Below, in pieces: positions 53,384 through 63,740 of a stretch of DNA of 64,000 nt. The stretch's first letter is position 1. Every line of letters begins with the position of its first letter. The notes under the pieces were generated by a model. That model was not told the DNA's origin. It did not search any database and was given only the letters and a program-made list of their open reading frames with translations. Source of the stretch: Eonycteris spelaea (lineage: Eukaryota > Chordata > Mammalia > Chiroptera > Pteropodidae); the NCBI GenBank assembly GCA_003508835.1, contig PUFA01000202.1, positions 2,604,001-2,668,000 of the forward strand, read 5' to 3'. Both the position numbers and the translations under genes were made by a program.

Positions 53384-54384
53384 GCTAGGGGAAGAAAAGT
53401 CTTCTTAAAGGAAGTGCCACCATCATTTGCGCCTGCCTGTTCTTCTGGAGTATGACCTTTATTTGATAATTTGTTTTGACTTACGATTCCCTTCTTCGTT
53501 CTCTCATTGCCTTCGTTAAGAACGTGCCACCGAGTCTTCGCATTTCTCCCAGTCAGATTGTCTGTGCTACACACTCGTGTCCTGTACTCGACCCCCGAGC
53601 TTCCCTCCTGAGTCCCGCCCTTGCCGTGAGTGCTGACGCAGGGTTGCCGTTGGGGCGGAAGGCTGAGGGGGAAGATGGATGAGCCATAATGTCCACTTTG
53701 AATCCGCAGCCAACTCCTGGCGGCTTATCTGCGTCAAATCTTGTTTTCATCTTCTTGTTGACTTTATCACCCACTCCGAGTGCTTAGCTGTGATGGGTGT
53801 TGTCATTAGCTCTGTGTATTCACAACGCCAAGAGCGCCAGTCAAATCTTACTCTTTAAGTGTCAAGTTGACCAGGAAGAAAAAGAACCGTCATTGTTTTA
53901 TTACATCGACATGGTTTTAGGAGGCATCATTTATGTCTAGTCAGACTAGTCGAGGGTGTAGGCACAGCCTCGTTCCTTCCTCCTGGTGGTACTTCACACT
54001 CCAGAAGGAAGAGAAGAGATTAAGGGAAGATTTGTAAAACGCGGGTTCGAGTGGGAGTTGGAGCCGCAGGTAAATAAATATGTGACTTTGGGGAATAGGG
54101 AAGCATCTCTGCTGAGGTTAGAATGCACCTGAGAGAGACCGTTGATCCCTGGGGAGTAGAGACAAGGGTCGCTGGTGAGACATTCGGCAGCTTTTCCAGT
54201 TCCGGGTCATGTTCACGTTGTAGCCGCCATATACTTGTCAACTTCTGTAAATTCTTGGACCATCGAACATACCTATTTTAGCAATTCTTGCCATCTAGTG
54301 CATATTTCCAGGCTGCCATGAATTTTATCCCTGCTGTGACGTGGGCTGACTCTGTAACTGTCAGCCTTCTCCGTTCTCCCACGA
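53381..54384. other. Unclassified non-coding DNA
   Basis: No gene or repeat family was recognised. Confidence 0.45.
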
Positions 54385-54625
54385 TAGTACGAATAATGGA
54401 AAACATACGGGCTTTGGGATTATTACCACATGGGTTCAAATCCTACCCCTACCGCTCAGGAGCTGGTTGGCCTTGGATGCCTTACCTCACTTCTTGGAGT
54501 CTCGGCATCTTTATTTGGTAAATGGTGATGAAGAGACCTCCCTGGCAGGAATGTGGTGAGTCTCCAGTGAGATCACGTGTGGAACCTCCAGCATGTGGAC
54601 CTCGCTAAATGAATGGCTGCTCTTC
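54385..54625 (+). repeat. MIR SINE, near full length
   Basis: 'gaataatggaaaacatacgg' with 'gctttgggattatt', 'catgggttcaaatcctaccc', 'tggttggccttggatgcctt', 'acctcacttcttggagtctc' with 'ggcatctttatttggtaaat', and 'gacctcgctaaatgaatggc' match sense MIR. Confidence 0.9.
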
Positions 54626-54873
54626 TCTTAGGGATCTCTGCACGAGGCGGGGAAAGCCCAGGGGACAAAAGGCAGGGCCTGCTGAGCTCATTAGCCAGCC
54701 GCTAGAGGCTTTCTTAATGTTATGGTTTAATCAGAGAACGAGGAGTATGCAGCCTGGACCACATAGGCTTCCAGACCTGTTTCATTTCTGCAGGATCTGG
54801 TCACCACGGCAATCAGAATGTGCAGGGGTGAGAGAACGGGAGAGGGAGAGGGAAGGAGGAGAGAGAGAGAGAT

Positions 54874-54894
54874 GGGGTGGGGGTGGGGGGTGGG
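54874..54894 (+). other. Strong G-quadruplex motif
   Basis: Four G runs of 4, 5, 6 and 3 are each separated by a single T, one of the most stable predicted quadruplex types. It lies within a longer purine-rich tract (54838-54905) of GA repeats. Confidence 0.9.
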
Positions 54895-55424
54895 TGGAGA
54901 GAAGAGGAAGAATCAGCAAGGAGGGCCTGGCCAGCATCCCTTCGGCAGTAGGACCGAAAGGAGAGGTAAATGGCTGCCCGCTGGTTCCGTGCTCCCTAAG
55001 CCAAGAGACCCAAGTATTTCCCGCTTGGTCTCCACCGAGGTTGCTGCTTAGCTCTGGAGAAGTCCCCCGAGAGTGTTTGTCAAACACCAGAAGGGCAGCC
55101 GCCTAACTGCCTCGTCCACGATGCTGACACACCCGTGTGTCATCAAAGAAAGAGAGAGTCATGGGAAATAAGAGCCCGTGGCCCGCCCCCTCGGTCGGGG
55201 AGGCAGGTGGCTGTGACGCGGCACGTCGGCCTCTTGCTCATCAGCAGAGCTTCTCGTCGTGTTCTCCTCCTCCTCTCGGCCCGCCGGTCCGCCGCGGGCT
55301 TCACTGGCTGGGCCGCAGATGCCTACCTCCATCATTAATGATTGCGTGTGTGCCCAACGTTCATCCACGATACCTACACTGAACGTCTTCTACGAGAACA
55401 ACAGAAATAATGAGGGAGATGGGG

Positions 55425-55605
55425 TGTTAAGTACGGCATAGGGGCTGCGGTCAGCAATATTGTAACGACTGCGTACGGTGCCAGGTGGGTACCAGACCTA
55501 TCGTGGCGGTCGTTTCGTAAGGAATATAATTAGCTAATCACTATGTTGTACAGCTGATACTAAGATTATATGTCAACTATGATTCAAAAGTACACTTAAA
55601 AAAAT
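55425..55605 (+). repeat. L1 3' end (laurasiatherian-type), CpG-enriched
   Basis: 'cataggggctgcggtcagca' with 'atattgtaacgactgcg', 'tgccaggtgggtaccagacc' with 'tatcgtggcggtcgtttcgt', 'gctaatcactatgttgtaca' with 'gctgatacta', and 'tatatgtcaactatgattca' is the sense 3' end. It finishes in a short A-rich stretch. Eight CpG occur within about 80 bases, where the consensus I recall has fewer. Confidence 0.85.
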
Positions 55606-55654
55606 AAGAGACTCAGACCGTGCGGCCAAGTATGTCCCAACACAGCAGTCACAT

Positions 55655-56175
55655 GTTCGTTCAACCAGTCGTTAAATGGTGCGTGTAACATGCAGAAACC
55701 GATCGTAGAGGAGGCACAATGAAACCCAGGTGGGCTTCATGAAGGAGGCGACATTCGAGCTCCGTCCTTGAGCTAGGATTCCACAGGTCAAGGGGAAGTC
55801 GGGTGGAGGAGGGGAAGGAGGAAGGGTGTGCCAAGCAAAAAAAAAAAAAAATGCGTATGCAAAGCCGAAATGCACGTGAGCCCGGGCCTAACTGGGGACC
55901 TAACTGGGGACTGGCTGGTGGGTTGATGGGCGAGGAAAACAAGCTGTGCAATGTGGGACAGCAGCAGGGGAGGACGTCAGGTGGCCAGAACGGCAGGGAC
56001 TTTTGTCCCAGCCTGTGGAATTTGGGCTCTCACTGTGGACGATGGAGAGCCACCGGTCAGTTTTAAGTACAAAGCGACAGGATTATCTTTGTGTTTTGGA
56101 CAGTCTCGTGGCCCTCAGTGTAGTGTATGGACTGAAAGAAGGTGAGGCCGGAAGCCGGAAGACCAGTTAAGAAAT
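55655..56175 (-). repeat. L2 relic, 3' half, antisense
   Basis: 'gcttcatgaaggaggcgaca' with 'ttcgagctccgtccttgagc', 'ggaatttgggctctcactgt' (like '..gagtttggactttatcctg..'), 'aaagcgacaggattatcttt' and 'aggccggaagccggaagacc' with 'agttaagaaatcatta' match antisense L2 in order. A 15-A run and a short tandem duplication of 'aactggggacct' (55888-55910) are inside. Confidence 0.7.
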
Positions 56176-56317
56176 CATTACTTATCAAAAGCTGTAAACC
56201 GGCCCAGGAGGATAAAGATGGAGATAAAGTTGACTGAATTTGGCAGTTTGAAGACCTTTGGTGACATCTAAAAGTAACTTTGCTAGAATAATTCAAGCAG
56301 AAGCCAGGTTACCAAGC

Positions 56318-56507
56318 TGGTGGTTCTCAGAGTGTGGTCTCCAAACCAACAGCATCAGTATCACCTGGGAACCTGCTAGAAATGCAAACTACCCAGCCTT
56401 AACCCAGGCCCTACTCCAAAGCTCTTGGAGTGGCTTCCGAAATGTGTGTTTTCACGTGTCCTCTGTGCGATTCTGATGCGTGCTGAAGTTTGAGAACCGT
56501 CGGCCTA
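56318..56507 (+). repeat. MER5A (hAT-Charlie) DNA transposon
   Basis: 'gtggttctcagagtgtggtc' with 'tccaaaccaacagcatcagt', 'atcacctgggaacctgctag' with 'aaatgcaaact', 'ttctgatgcgtgctgaagtt' and 'tgagaaccgt' match MER5A over nearly its full length of about 190 bp, including both terminal inverted repeats. Confidence 0.92.
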
Positions 56508-56519
56508 CACAAATCCTTC

Positions 56520-56945
56520 TCCATCTCTTTTCTTAAGCATTCTTTACCAGGAACTCGACTCCTCTGAGCTGCTGGTATTCCCTAAATAGTCATAAGGTTA
56601 TGGCTTCTCAGACCTCTGTGTAAGCCCTTACCTCTGTCAGTCGCCTAACCCTCCCCGCCCCACCCCCCGACTCAGCAGACATATATAGTCTCTACCTGGC
56701 AACATTGACTTCATCCTTTGAGATCTAACCTGCGCCACCTCCAAGGAAGGCCTTTCAATCCCCCCAGGTAGCCCTTCTGCAGCTACCTTTGTGCATATTT
56801 CTAATCGTGACACTTCTTTAACTGTGTTGCGTTGTTTCATTAACTGTTTGTCTCCCCACTAGCTAGAAGCTCCTCGGGAGGAAGGACTGCCTTCTTTATG
56901 TCTGCTTCCCCGTTGTTTCACAGGGTAGATGCTCAGTAAAAGCAG
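56520..56945 (+). repeat. L2 relic, 3' end
   Basis: 'ttcatcctttgagatctaac', 'cctccaaggaaggcctttca', 'cgttgtttcattaactgttt' with 'gtctccccactagctagaag', 'ctcctcgggaggaaggactg' and 'cagggtagatgctcagtaaa' match the L2 3' end. Confidence 0.85.
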
Positions 56946-57560
56946 GGAGAGGAAGCTGTAAAGGGTTGAGGAAGTAAGAATAACAGGGGATAAACCACTC
57001 CTTTAAGAGGTTTGGGCGTGAAAGGAAAGAGAAATTCGTCTGAGTGGATAATAGCAAATTATGTGCATATGCGGTAAGGCCTGAAGAAAATTGTTGGCTG
57101 AGGGGATTAAATTTGTAGAGAGGGAGAAATGAACAACAACAGACCACAGACGGTGGGGGCAGATGGATAATGAAGGGCAAAATGGTTTTGGGGAAAGGCA
57201 GGAGGGGTGAGATCCATGGCCAGTGGGGAAGGATTAGCATTGGAATGAAGGAAAGACTTTTCTCTGAGATGTAAGGGCCGGAAATAAAGGTGCCTGCATG
57301 AGGGGTAAGCTGTGAGGTTGAGGAAGAGAGGTCCGGAGAGTCCTTAGATGGCCTGCCAGTGTAGCATGGGGGTGCTGGGGAAGGTTTTAGAGGGGAGCTG
57401 ATCTTTGAGCTAAAAGATGTTTTTAGTGAAGTGGGAAGTGAGGCCTTTTGCTGGAAAGGAAACGGAACAGAAAGAGGGAAAGAGGCCCCGGGGCGGGTGG
57501 TGAAGTCCTGCAAATGGCCTGCTGGTCGTGGGGATGGTGGTGAGGTGACTGAGCAGCAGG
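56946..57560 (-). repeat. L2 relic, ORF2 mid-region, antisense
   Basis: 'ttaagaggtttgggcgtgaa' with 'aggaaagagaaattcg', 'ggggaaggattagcattgga' and 'agatgtttttagtgaagtgg' with 'gaagtgaggcc' resemble antisense L2 ORF2. A 235-codon minus-strand open frame (56896-57603) covers it. Since it coincides with this relic and the plus strand is purine-rich, I read it as a leftover L2 frame, not a gene. The L2 on its left faces it with its 3' end. Confidence 0.6.
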
Positions 57561-57747
57561 GGATTCGTGGGGGCTGATCCATTTCCGCTGCTGAAAGGCG
57601 CACCCATTCACCCCCACTGGCTTTGTCAATGGGAGCAGCGTGGGAGGACCCTCCGCAGGGAGGGGCTGTCTCAGCAGCTAGGTGGACCCCTCCAGACCCA
57701 GATCCCCATGGTAATACACAAAGCTTTCTCGCTCTGTTTATCGTCAG

Positions 57748-57941
57748 TGCCGGAATCTAATGCAGAATCTAACAATGCTATGCATGACAACTGCGGAGCA
57801 ACAGAGGCAAAGTTTATGATATCCAGAGTAGCTGAGAAAACAGGCTACAAACTATGTGGATGTCTCGATGATCACCACTGGAAATGTGCCCTTGAAGGAA
57901 GAACTAAATACACCAAAGCGTTGTCGGGGGTGGTATTCTAG
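57748..57941 (+). other. Exon-like open segment, function unknown
   Basis: A pyrimidine-rich stretch ends in CAG at 57745-57747. It is followed by an open segment whose translation is not low-complexity, with motifs such as His-Asp-Asn-Cys-Gly and Asp-Asp-His-His-Trp-Lys-Cys, up to a stop at 57939-57941. A GT follows immediately. The segment could equally be chance or an unrecognised old repeat. I know no matching protein, and no second exon was found. Confidence 0.15.
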
Positions 57942-58429
57942 GTGATTTTCCTTGCCTTTTTAAGGGTGTATGTGTTTTGTTTATAATTTAAACGAAGATA
58001 TGGCAACACATAGAACTGGTTCTTTCCCTTCTTTCTTATTAGTCTTTTATTTGGCACACGGAGAAGAGAGTCTTTCCAAACGCGAAGCTGCAGTGCAGGG
58101 CCACCTGCAGAGCTGGCTGGCTGCTGCGTGCCCCAGGGGCAGAGCTGGGAAACGAGGTTTTCAAGTGACCCCAGGGTTGGAGGCGGACGGACGAGCAAGA
58201 GATGGGGAGCACAGAGGAGGAGTGTGACCAAGGCCCTGTCTCAGCAGCCGTGCAGACCAGGCTGCCGGCAAATGTTTGTAATAGGACAGCGCATGCCACT
58301 GAGGTGGAGAGTCTCGGTGCTGGGCGGGGCTGGATCCCGGAGGCAGAGACCTGCGGGGAGGCCACTGGGGGTGGTGGGGTGGACCCGGGCTGTGCCCCAC
58401 CTGCTCACAGCGGCGTGCTTTGGAGCACC
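57942..58429. other. Unclassified non-coding DNA
   Basis: No gene or repeat was recognised. Overlapping frames of 80-115 codons on both strands in the GC-rich part are treated as chance. Confidence 0.4.
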
Positions 58430-58585
58430 TTCTCGGGTTTCACTTAGTCTGTCCGTGAAGCAGGAATACTAATGATACCTACTCATAAACCGGTGGGAGC
58501 ATTACAGACAGCAAGGCAGGCAACGTGCTTCGTCCAGCGCCTGGCGCACAGGAAGCACTCCGTAGATGCCTGCGGCCGGCCGTCG
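58430..58585 (+). repeat. MIR SINE, 3' half
   Basis: 'cttagtctgtccgtgaagca' with 'ggaatactaatgatacctac', 'aaccggtgggagcattacag', 'agcgcctggcgcacaggaag' and 'cactccgtagatgcc' match the MIR 3' half in sense order. Confidence 0.8.
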
Positions 58586-61284
58586 GCGTTACTAGGGTGA
58601 TCATTGTCCATATGGGCCGATGATGGCGGGCACGGATTCGGACTCCTCGGAGGGAGTTCAGGGAGGTGTCAGAGGACGCCGAGAGCGGTCCCCTCTCACC
58701 GCTGTGGGCTGACCCGAGGCCTCGGGACAGAAGGGCGTCCCGCACAGGAGGAACTCCTCGGGGCTTCTTCTGCTCGTGACGGTGCCACTTCCCCACTTCC
58801 CAACAGGTGCATACTGCCCCGAGCACCCTTCACCTTCCTCTCCCACTCTCCTGTTCTGTTTTTCTTCTCTTCAATTCTTTTTACTTCCCTTTTCCCCTCC
58901 AAACCCCAAGTGGTTGATAGATGAGTAAGGAACCATGCTGCCGTTTGCATGTTCCGCGCGTCCGCCCTCTGGAAACCTGAAGCTCGGCTCCTAATCCCAG
59001 GAAGTCAGCCTGGGTTCATCCCTTCCGTTCCTTCGCCTGCTTAAAAAAGACCAGCACCCCCAGCCATTGTCTTGTAGATGCTCTTAAATGGCCGTCAGCA
59101 GTAGACAGACAAGGATTCCGGGCCAGCAGAGTTCAATAAGGAATGCTCGGGTTGTAATTGCTTCTTGCAAAAGAAACCAAGGGGGGTGCGAGCTGTCTTT
59201 TCAATGATAAGGTGTACTTTCCTGGACATCGGATGTAGCTGTGAATGTGAGAAATAGTCTCTGGCCTGCTAGCATCTGTTCTCCTTGTCCTGCTTAGACT
59301 TTTAGTAAGTGCGAGAAGAAGGAAGGAATCAAAGGTGTGACAGAAAAATGTTTAGAACCGGGATCTGAGCAAGAGAACAGGGTGGTGGCATTACACTGTT
59401 CTTAACAGAAATCGGAATGATCAAAAACAAACACAAGCTGGTATCCAGATCTGGTACAACCACCAGTCACCTGCCGAGTTCCAATTTCACATTCCATTCC
59501 ACGCCGATGAATAATAATGATGTACTTTCAGCTTTGTTGGAAAACCTATTTGTATATTTACAGGGTCATTATCTTCAGCAACAGATACCTGCTCTGAGCA
59601 CAGCAATTACCACCTCCGTCCCTGCACACATTAGCACGCACACACAACACTGATTTGTACTTTCCTATAAAATTACTCTTTCCCTTTTTAATTAGAATGT
59701 TTTCAGAAGCAAACCCTATCGTTAAGGCCGTGTACGCTTCTATTATAAATACCGGTTGCCAGCCATTAATTATCTCCTGATGAATTACTTCAGGAGTTTT
59801 TTACTGCTTACTTTTAAAAATTGGGATTGCCTTTCCTTGCTTTTGATGACTTCATCCGCATACTTGTTTGACCATCTCAAATTTCACGTAATAAGAAAAT
59901 GTTCCCTTTTCTTCCACTTCAGGGGACTTAGAGCTGCTCTGTACTCAGACAGATGATTCTTTTTTCATACTTGAAGGTGGAAACCATTTGTATGCCCAGA
60001 CCTCACTACTCAAGATTTCCTTGACCAATGTGAGGGAGGAATATAAGAAATGTTGGGTAGAAACAATGGAGGAGTCTCTGAGAACAAACACCTAAACATC
60101 TCACAAGTATCCAGAGTTGCATAACCATTTGAGTGACTGAAGCATGCAACTCATCCAATAATATCGTGGTCTGATAATTACAGAGTTCTGGATTTATGTC
60201 GCTCTTGAATTGGGGAGTTGTCCTGATGCATACAGGTCAATCCTTTTTTTACAACATTATCTATGAAAAGCATGCACCATTTAGGAATTGAAGTGTAAAA
60301 CTTCCAGCATGAAATACTTAAAAGAAAAGGTTTAAGTCAGGTTGTAAAAGTGAACATTCCTATACTAATTCTACTCATGGGTAGCAGAGAATTTCAGATT
60401 CCTAGTTAAGTTTTGTAGATACTATTCGTCATATAGCACATGCGCATGAGAAGAGTTAATTGTATGTACAAGGACAATCTTGAATTTTCTTCTCGACATC
60501 AATTAAATTGAGATAGTCACAGTTCTAAAAGAGCAAAAATATGTCAAGAAGTCCAAATCACAATTTCTTCACCCTTAATCAGAGCAGAGACAATTGTGCA
60601 AAGTGTCTGACTGGTTCCTAATTCTAAGAGCTAGTATGGATCTTGAAACTGACTCCTGCCTTTTGGAACTTGTCCTCTGGCTGAACCTGGTGGACCTCTC
60701 AGAATGTGCACTTCCTCTATGCTCTCTGCAAGGCAAAGAACCAACTACTATGGGGTTTACGAACATGAATGAGGGATGGTTTCTGTGTTTACGCTGCTTA
60801 CCGACCAGTGGAATAGGCCATCTAGACTCATTCATATCTTGCGGGCCGGGGATGGGACAAAGTGAAAATCACCTTAGAATTAATCACAGTGTTCTCCACT
60901 TTCCCATGGTCCTGTGCTCTCTCTCTCTGCTTAGTTATATTGTTTGTGTGTTGCCCCTACCCTCCTCAATGCCACGTGATCTCCGGGGAATAGGGGTTAG
61001 GGCTGGCTCATGTCTCCCTTGTCACAGATTCAAGGACGTGCTTTGCAGTGGGTAAACTCTCAAAAAACTGCTTTTCAATCTGAGAATGCATTTGCTTGCT
61101 TAGGCTTCCTAATTACAGTGGGCCAGCTTGTTCTGTACCAATAAGCAAGTGGTAAGAAGCTGGTGGCCCTTTGTCCAGAGGTCCCTACTCTAAAAATCGT
61201 CTCAGATTCAGATGTACATCATACTGTTGCAGGAAAAAAAAAAAAAAAAAAAAGAGGAATGAGAGTTAATCAGAAGTCAGAAAC
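58586..61284. other. Long stretch without recognised repeat or gene
   Basis: I recognise no repeat over about 2.7 kb, apart from a 21-A run at 61234-61254. Composition is AT-rich and CpG-poor from about 59.1 kb. Such repeat-free intervals often contain conserved non-coding sequence. Open frames here (for example 153 codons at 60594-61055) have no recognisable domain. Confidence 0.45.
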
Positions 61285-61447
61285 AGTGGGGGTTTGTCTC
61301 GGCTGTCACTAACTACATATTTAACCTCAGGCAAGATGCTGAAACTCTATCTAAGTTTCCTCATCTGTGAAATGGGACTAATAATGACTGGCTTGGCTAT
61401 TTCCCACGATCTCTAAGAATCAAATGAGATAAGATGCTTAAATGTCT
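61285..61447 (+). repeat. MIR SINE
   Basis: 'ctgtcactaactacatattt' with 'aacctcaggcaagatgctga', 'ctaagtttcctcatctgtga' with 'aatgggactaataatgac', and 'aatgagataagatgcttaaa' match sense MIR. Confidence 0.85.
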
Positions 61448-61699
61448 TTTGGAAAGCCCAAAGCACTGCGCGAATGCAAGGCCATTATTTTGCAAAGAGA
61501 CCTTCCTTTTAATTCCTGCTTCCACAAACCCTTCATCACAGATCTCTGGGTTCCTGGGTTACCAGCTCGGCCTGTGTTTGATGTGTACCCCAGAACCTCT
61601 TCGGCGATAGCTATCGTGTTGAACTGACTCGGCCCGGGATTCTCCAAAACACGTGGACTTTCTGTCACTCCACGTCATATAGATATATATGCTGCTCCT

Positions 61700-61875
61700 T
61701 CAGTGTTTACTTGAAACATACATTATTGGGCGCGTATGTGCCCTAACTACTGTGAAGGAACTGGGGCAAAATAGACAAATAACATAGGACCTTTGCCCTT
61801 GAGAAGTTGTATGGTCTGTTGGGCCTGAGAGCACAGACATGAGAACTGATAAATGCCAGTTCTGCATTTGTTTGG
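61700..61875 (-). repeat. L2 3' end, antisense
   Basis: 'cattattgggcgcgtatgtg' with 'ccctaactactgtg', 'caaaatagacaaataacata' with 'ggacctttgcccttgagaag' and 'ttgtatggtct' correspond to the antisense L2 tail. Confidence 0.6.
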
Positions 61876-62640
61876 GAGGCAATTTTACCGTGAGTTTTAA
61901 TCAGCCAAGACATAGATGCACGTTTTTAGTTTTGACTAAAACTGAGAACTAGTGGTGGTCTTTACTCGTGTCTTTCCGTTCTGATGGTCTATAGATTTTA
62001 ACTTGAGCTTGGAGACTGAGATTTTTTTTCAGGTGAAAGTTCGTGAGATCCCATTTTCCTTTGCATCCGCGGAGCTACGGAACTTTAAGGAACAGTGATA
62101 GCTGTGACCTGTAGGATCACCTGGATGTTGTCCTGCTGATCTCTCCTATAAAGCAGGATTTGCTCTGACTGGAAGTGCAGTCAGGGAAGACCATGCCCCA
62201 GTCTGGCTGCGCAATGAGACTTTGGGGCTGGCACCTTCCGGGCACACCTGGCAGTTCACGTCCTCAGCTGCTATTCCTGTCCCGAGACACCACGGCAAGA
62301 CCCCCAGGCTTCTGAGAGGGATCAGGAGAATCGTCACCTAAATGCACGCCGTGGGATGTAGGCTTAGCTTTGGGGAGAGGTCCATGGTGGGAAGCATATT
62401 TCAGGCAAGGCCATCCTTTAAATCAGCGGGTTGAAAGAAGCAGTCTCCAGCGGCGGCTCTCAGCTCTCTCTTCTCCAGCCACGTCCATCTCTCCTCTTAC
62501 CTGCTTATCTAACCTACCAAACCTCCTTTTCCTTCTCCAGCGTTTCCTGTATCCGGAATAGCTCATCACACCTCAAGATACTGAGGTCCTTGCTGATGCC
62601 TTGATAATAAACCTTTCGTCTCAGTGGTAATAGTCTTAGG
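61876..62640. other. Unclassified non-coding DNA
   Basis: No gene or repeat family was recognised. CpG is scarce here. Confidence 0.45.
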
Positions 62641-62839
62641 AGGCAATGCCCATCTTTTCTGCATTCCCAGAGCCCCTGCCTCAGTCCTTACCTTCTCTGT
62701 TCCTTAGGGAACAGACTCTGGTCTCTATGCTTGTTCACCTGCCTCTATACTTGAAGAGCTTAGACCACTAAACATGAGAAACGTCCTTTTCCTCTTTACC
62801 CCTGATTAATCTTTTGGTCCTTTAATTCTTAGTCCTGCT

Positions 62840-63005
62840 GTTGAGGTCTTCCTGGAAGCCTTCCCTGACTTGCCCCTGGGCTGAGACAGAACTCATAGTC
62901 TCCCAGCTGTCACACTGGGTCTTACTTGTTTGTCACTTGTTGTCTCCTTATCTCTCTACACTTCTCACAGGATCTGGCCTACAGGAAATGTTCATCCAAA
63001 TGTCA
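62840..63005 (+). repeat. L2 relic, 3' region
   Basis: 'gttgaggtcttcctggaagc' with 'cttccctgacttgcccctgg', 'acttgtttgtcacttgttgt' with 'ctccttatctctctacact' and 'ggcctacaggaaatgttcat' match the L2 3' region in sense order. Confidence 0.75.
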
Positions 63006-63740
63006 GTAGATGGGTTGGACTTACTTGTTCTCATTTCTCAGTCTTTGCCAATTCCAGTTTCTGTCTTTGATTTTCAGGTCCTCCACTCTCCCCCGCCTTT
63101 TTTTAAACCAACTTATACCCATAGCTTCCTTCAAAACACCTCCATAGTCACAGCCTTCATCTACTTCCATTCATAACATTCATTCTGTATTCTTCTTGTC
63201 CTCGTGGGAATGTATGCAATAAGTTTAACATTATAACAAATCCAAAGAAAGTCATATGTAAACATCATAATCACTTTTCTTAAGACAGTCACCTTGAGAA
63301 GTTGTATACCTATTATCATAATTATGTCATAGCCACAGTCACTTCTGGAGCTGCTCTGATTCTGTTTACATTCTTCCAAATATATTTTAACAGTGACAAA
63401 TTTAATCTTTGCAGGTGATTTTTAAAATTCGTATGCAGCCGGGTCACTAAGAACTATATTTAGTGAGTACAGAGAATGCCCAAGCTGGTAACTGTATTAG
63501 TCGGCAACTAAAATGTAATGTTATTATCGTCTCTGAACATATTTGCACAAGGGAAATTCCAAAAACAGTTAGACTATGTTATTTTTGAAAAGTTTCTAGC
63601 ATCCCAAGGTGACTACTTTCAATAATGGCACTTGATTATCTTTTGTAAAGTGCTTATTAAAATCCGGTTTGGAACTTCATGGGCCTATGATCATACTGCC
63701 TTGACTTATTTCGTGCTGTTTTACATCCTGGTGCAGCATC
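63006..63740. other. Unclassified non-coding DNA
   Basis: No gene or repeat was recognised. The stretch is AT-rich and almost free of CpG. Confidence 0.4.

Noticed and set aside
60594..61055. 153-codon plus-strand frame as a gene
   Set aside because: The translation is rich in Leu, Cys and Ser but shows no known fold. One frame of this size in 64 kb of six-frame DNA is not surprising. It may still be worth a conservation check with the surrounding repeat-free stretch.
61234..61254. Poly-A run as the tail of a SINE or processed pseudogene
   Set aside because: The upstream bases match no SINE I know and show no open frame similar to a known gene. The same holds for the poly-T runs at 1423, 4418 and 45601.
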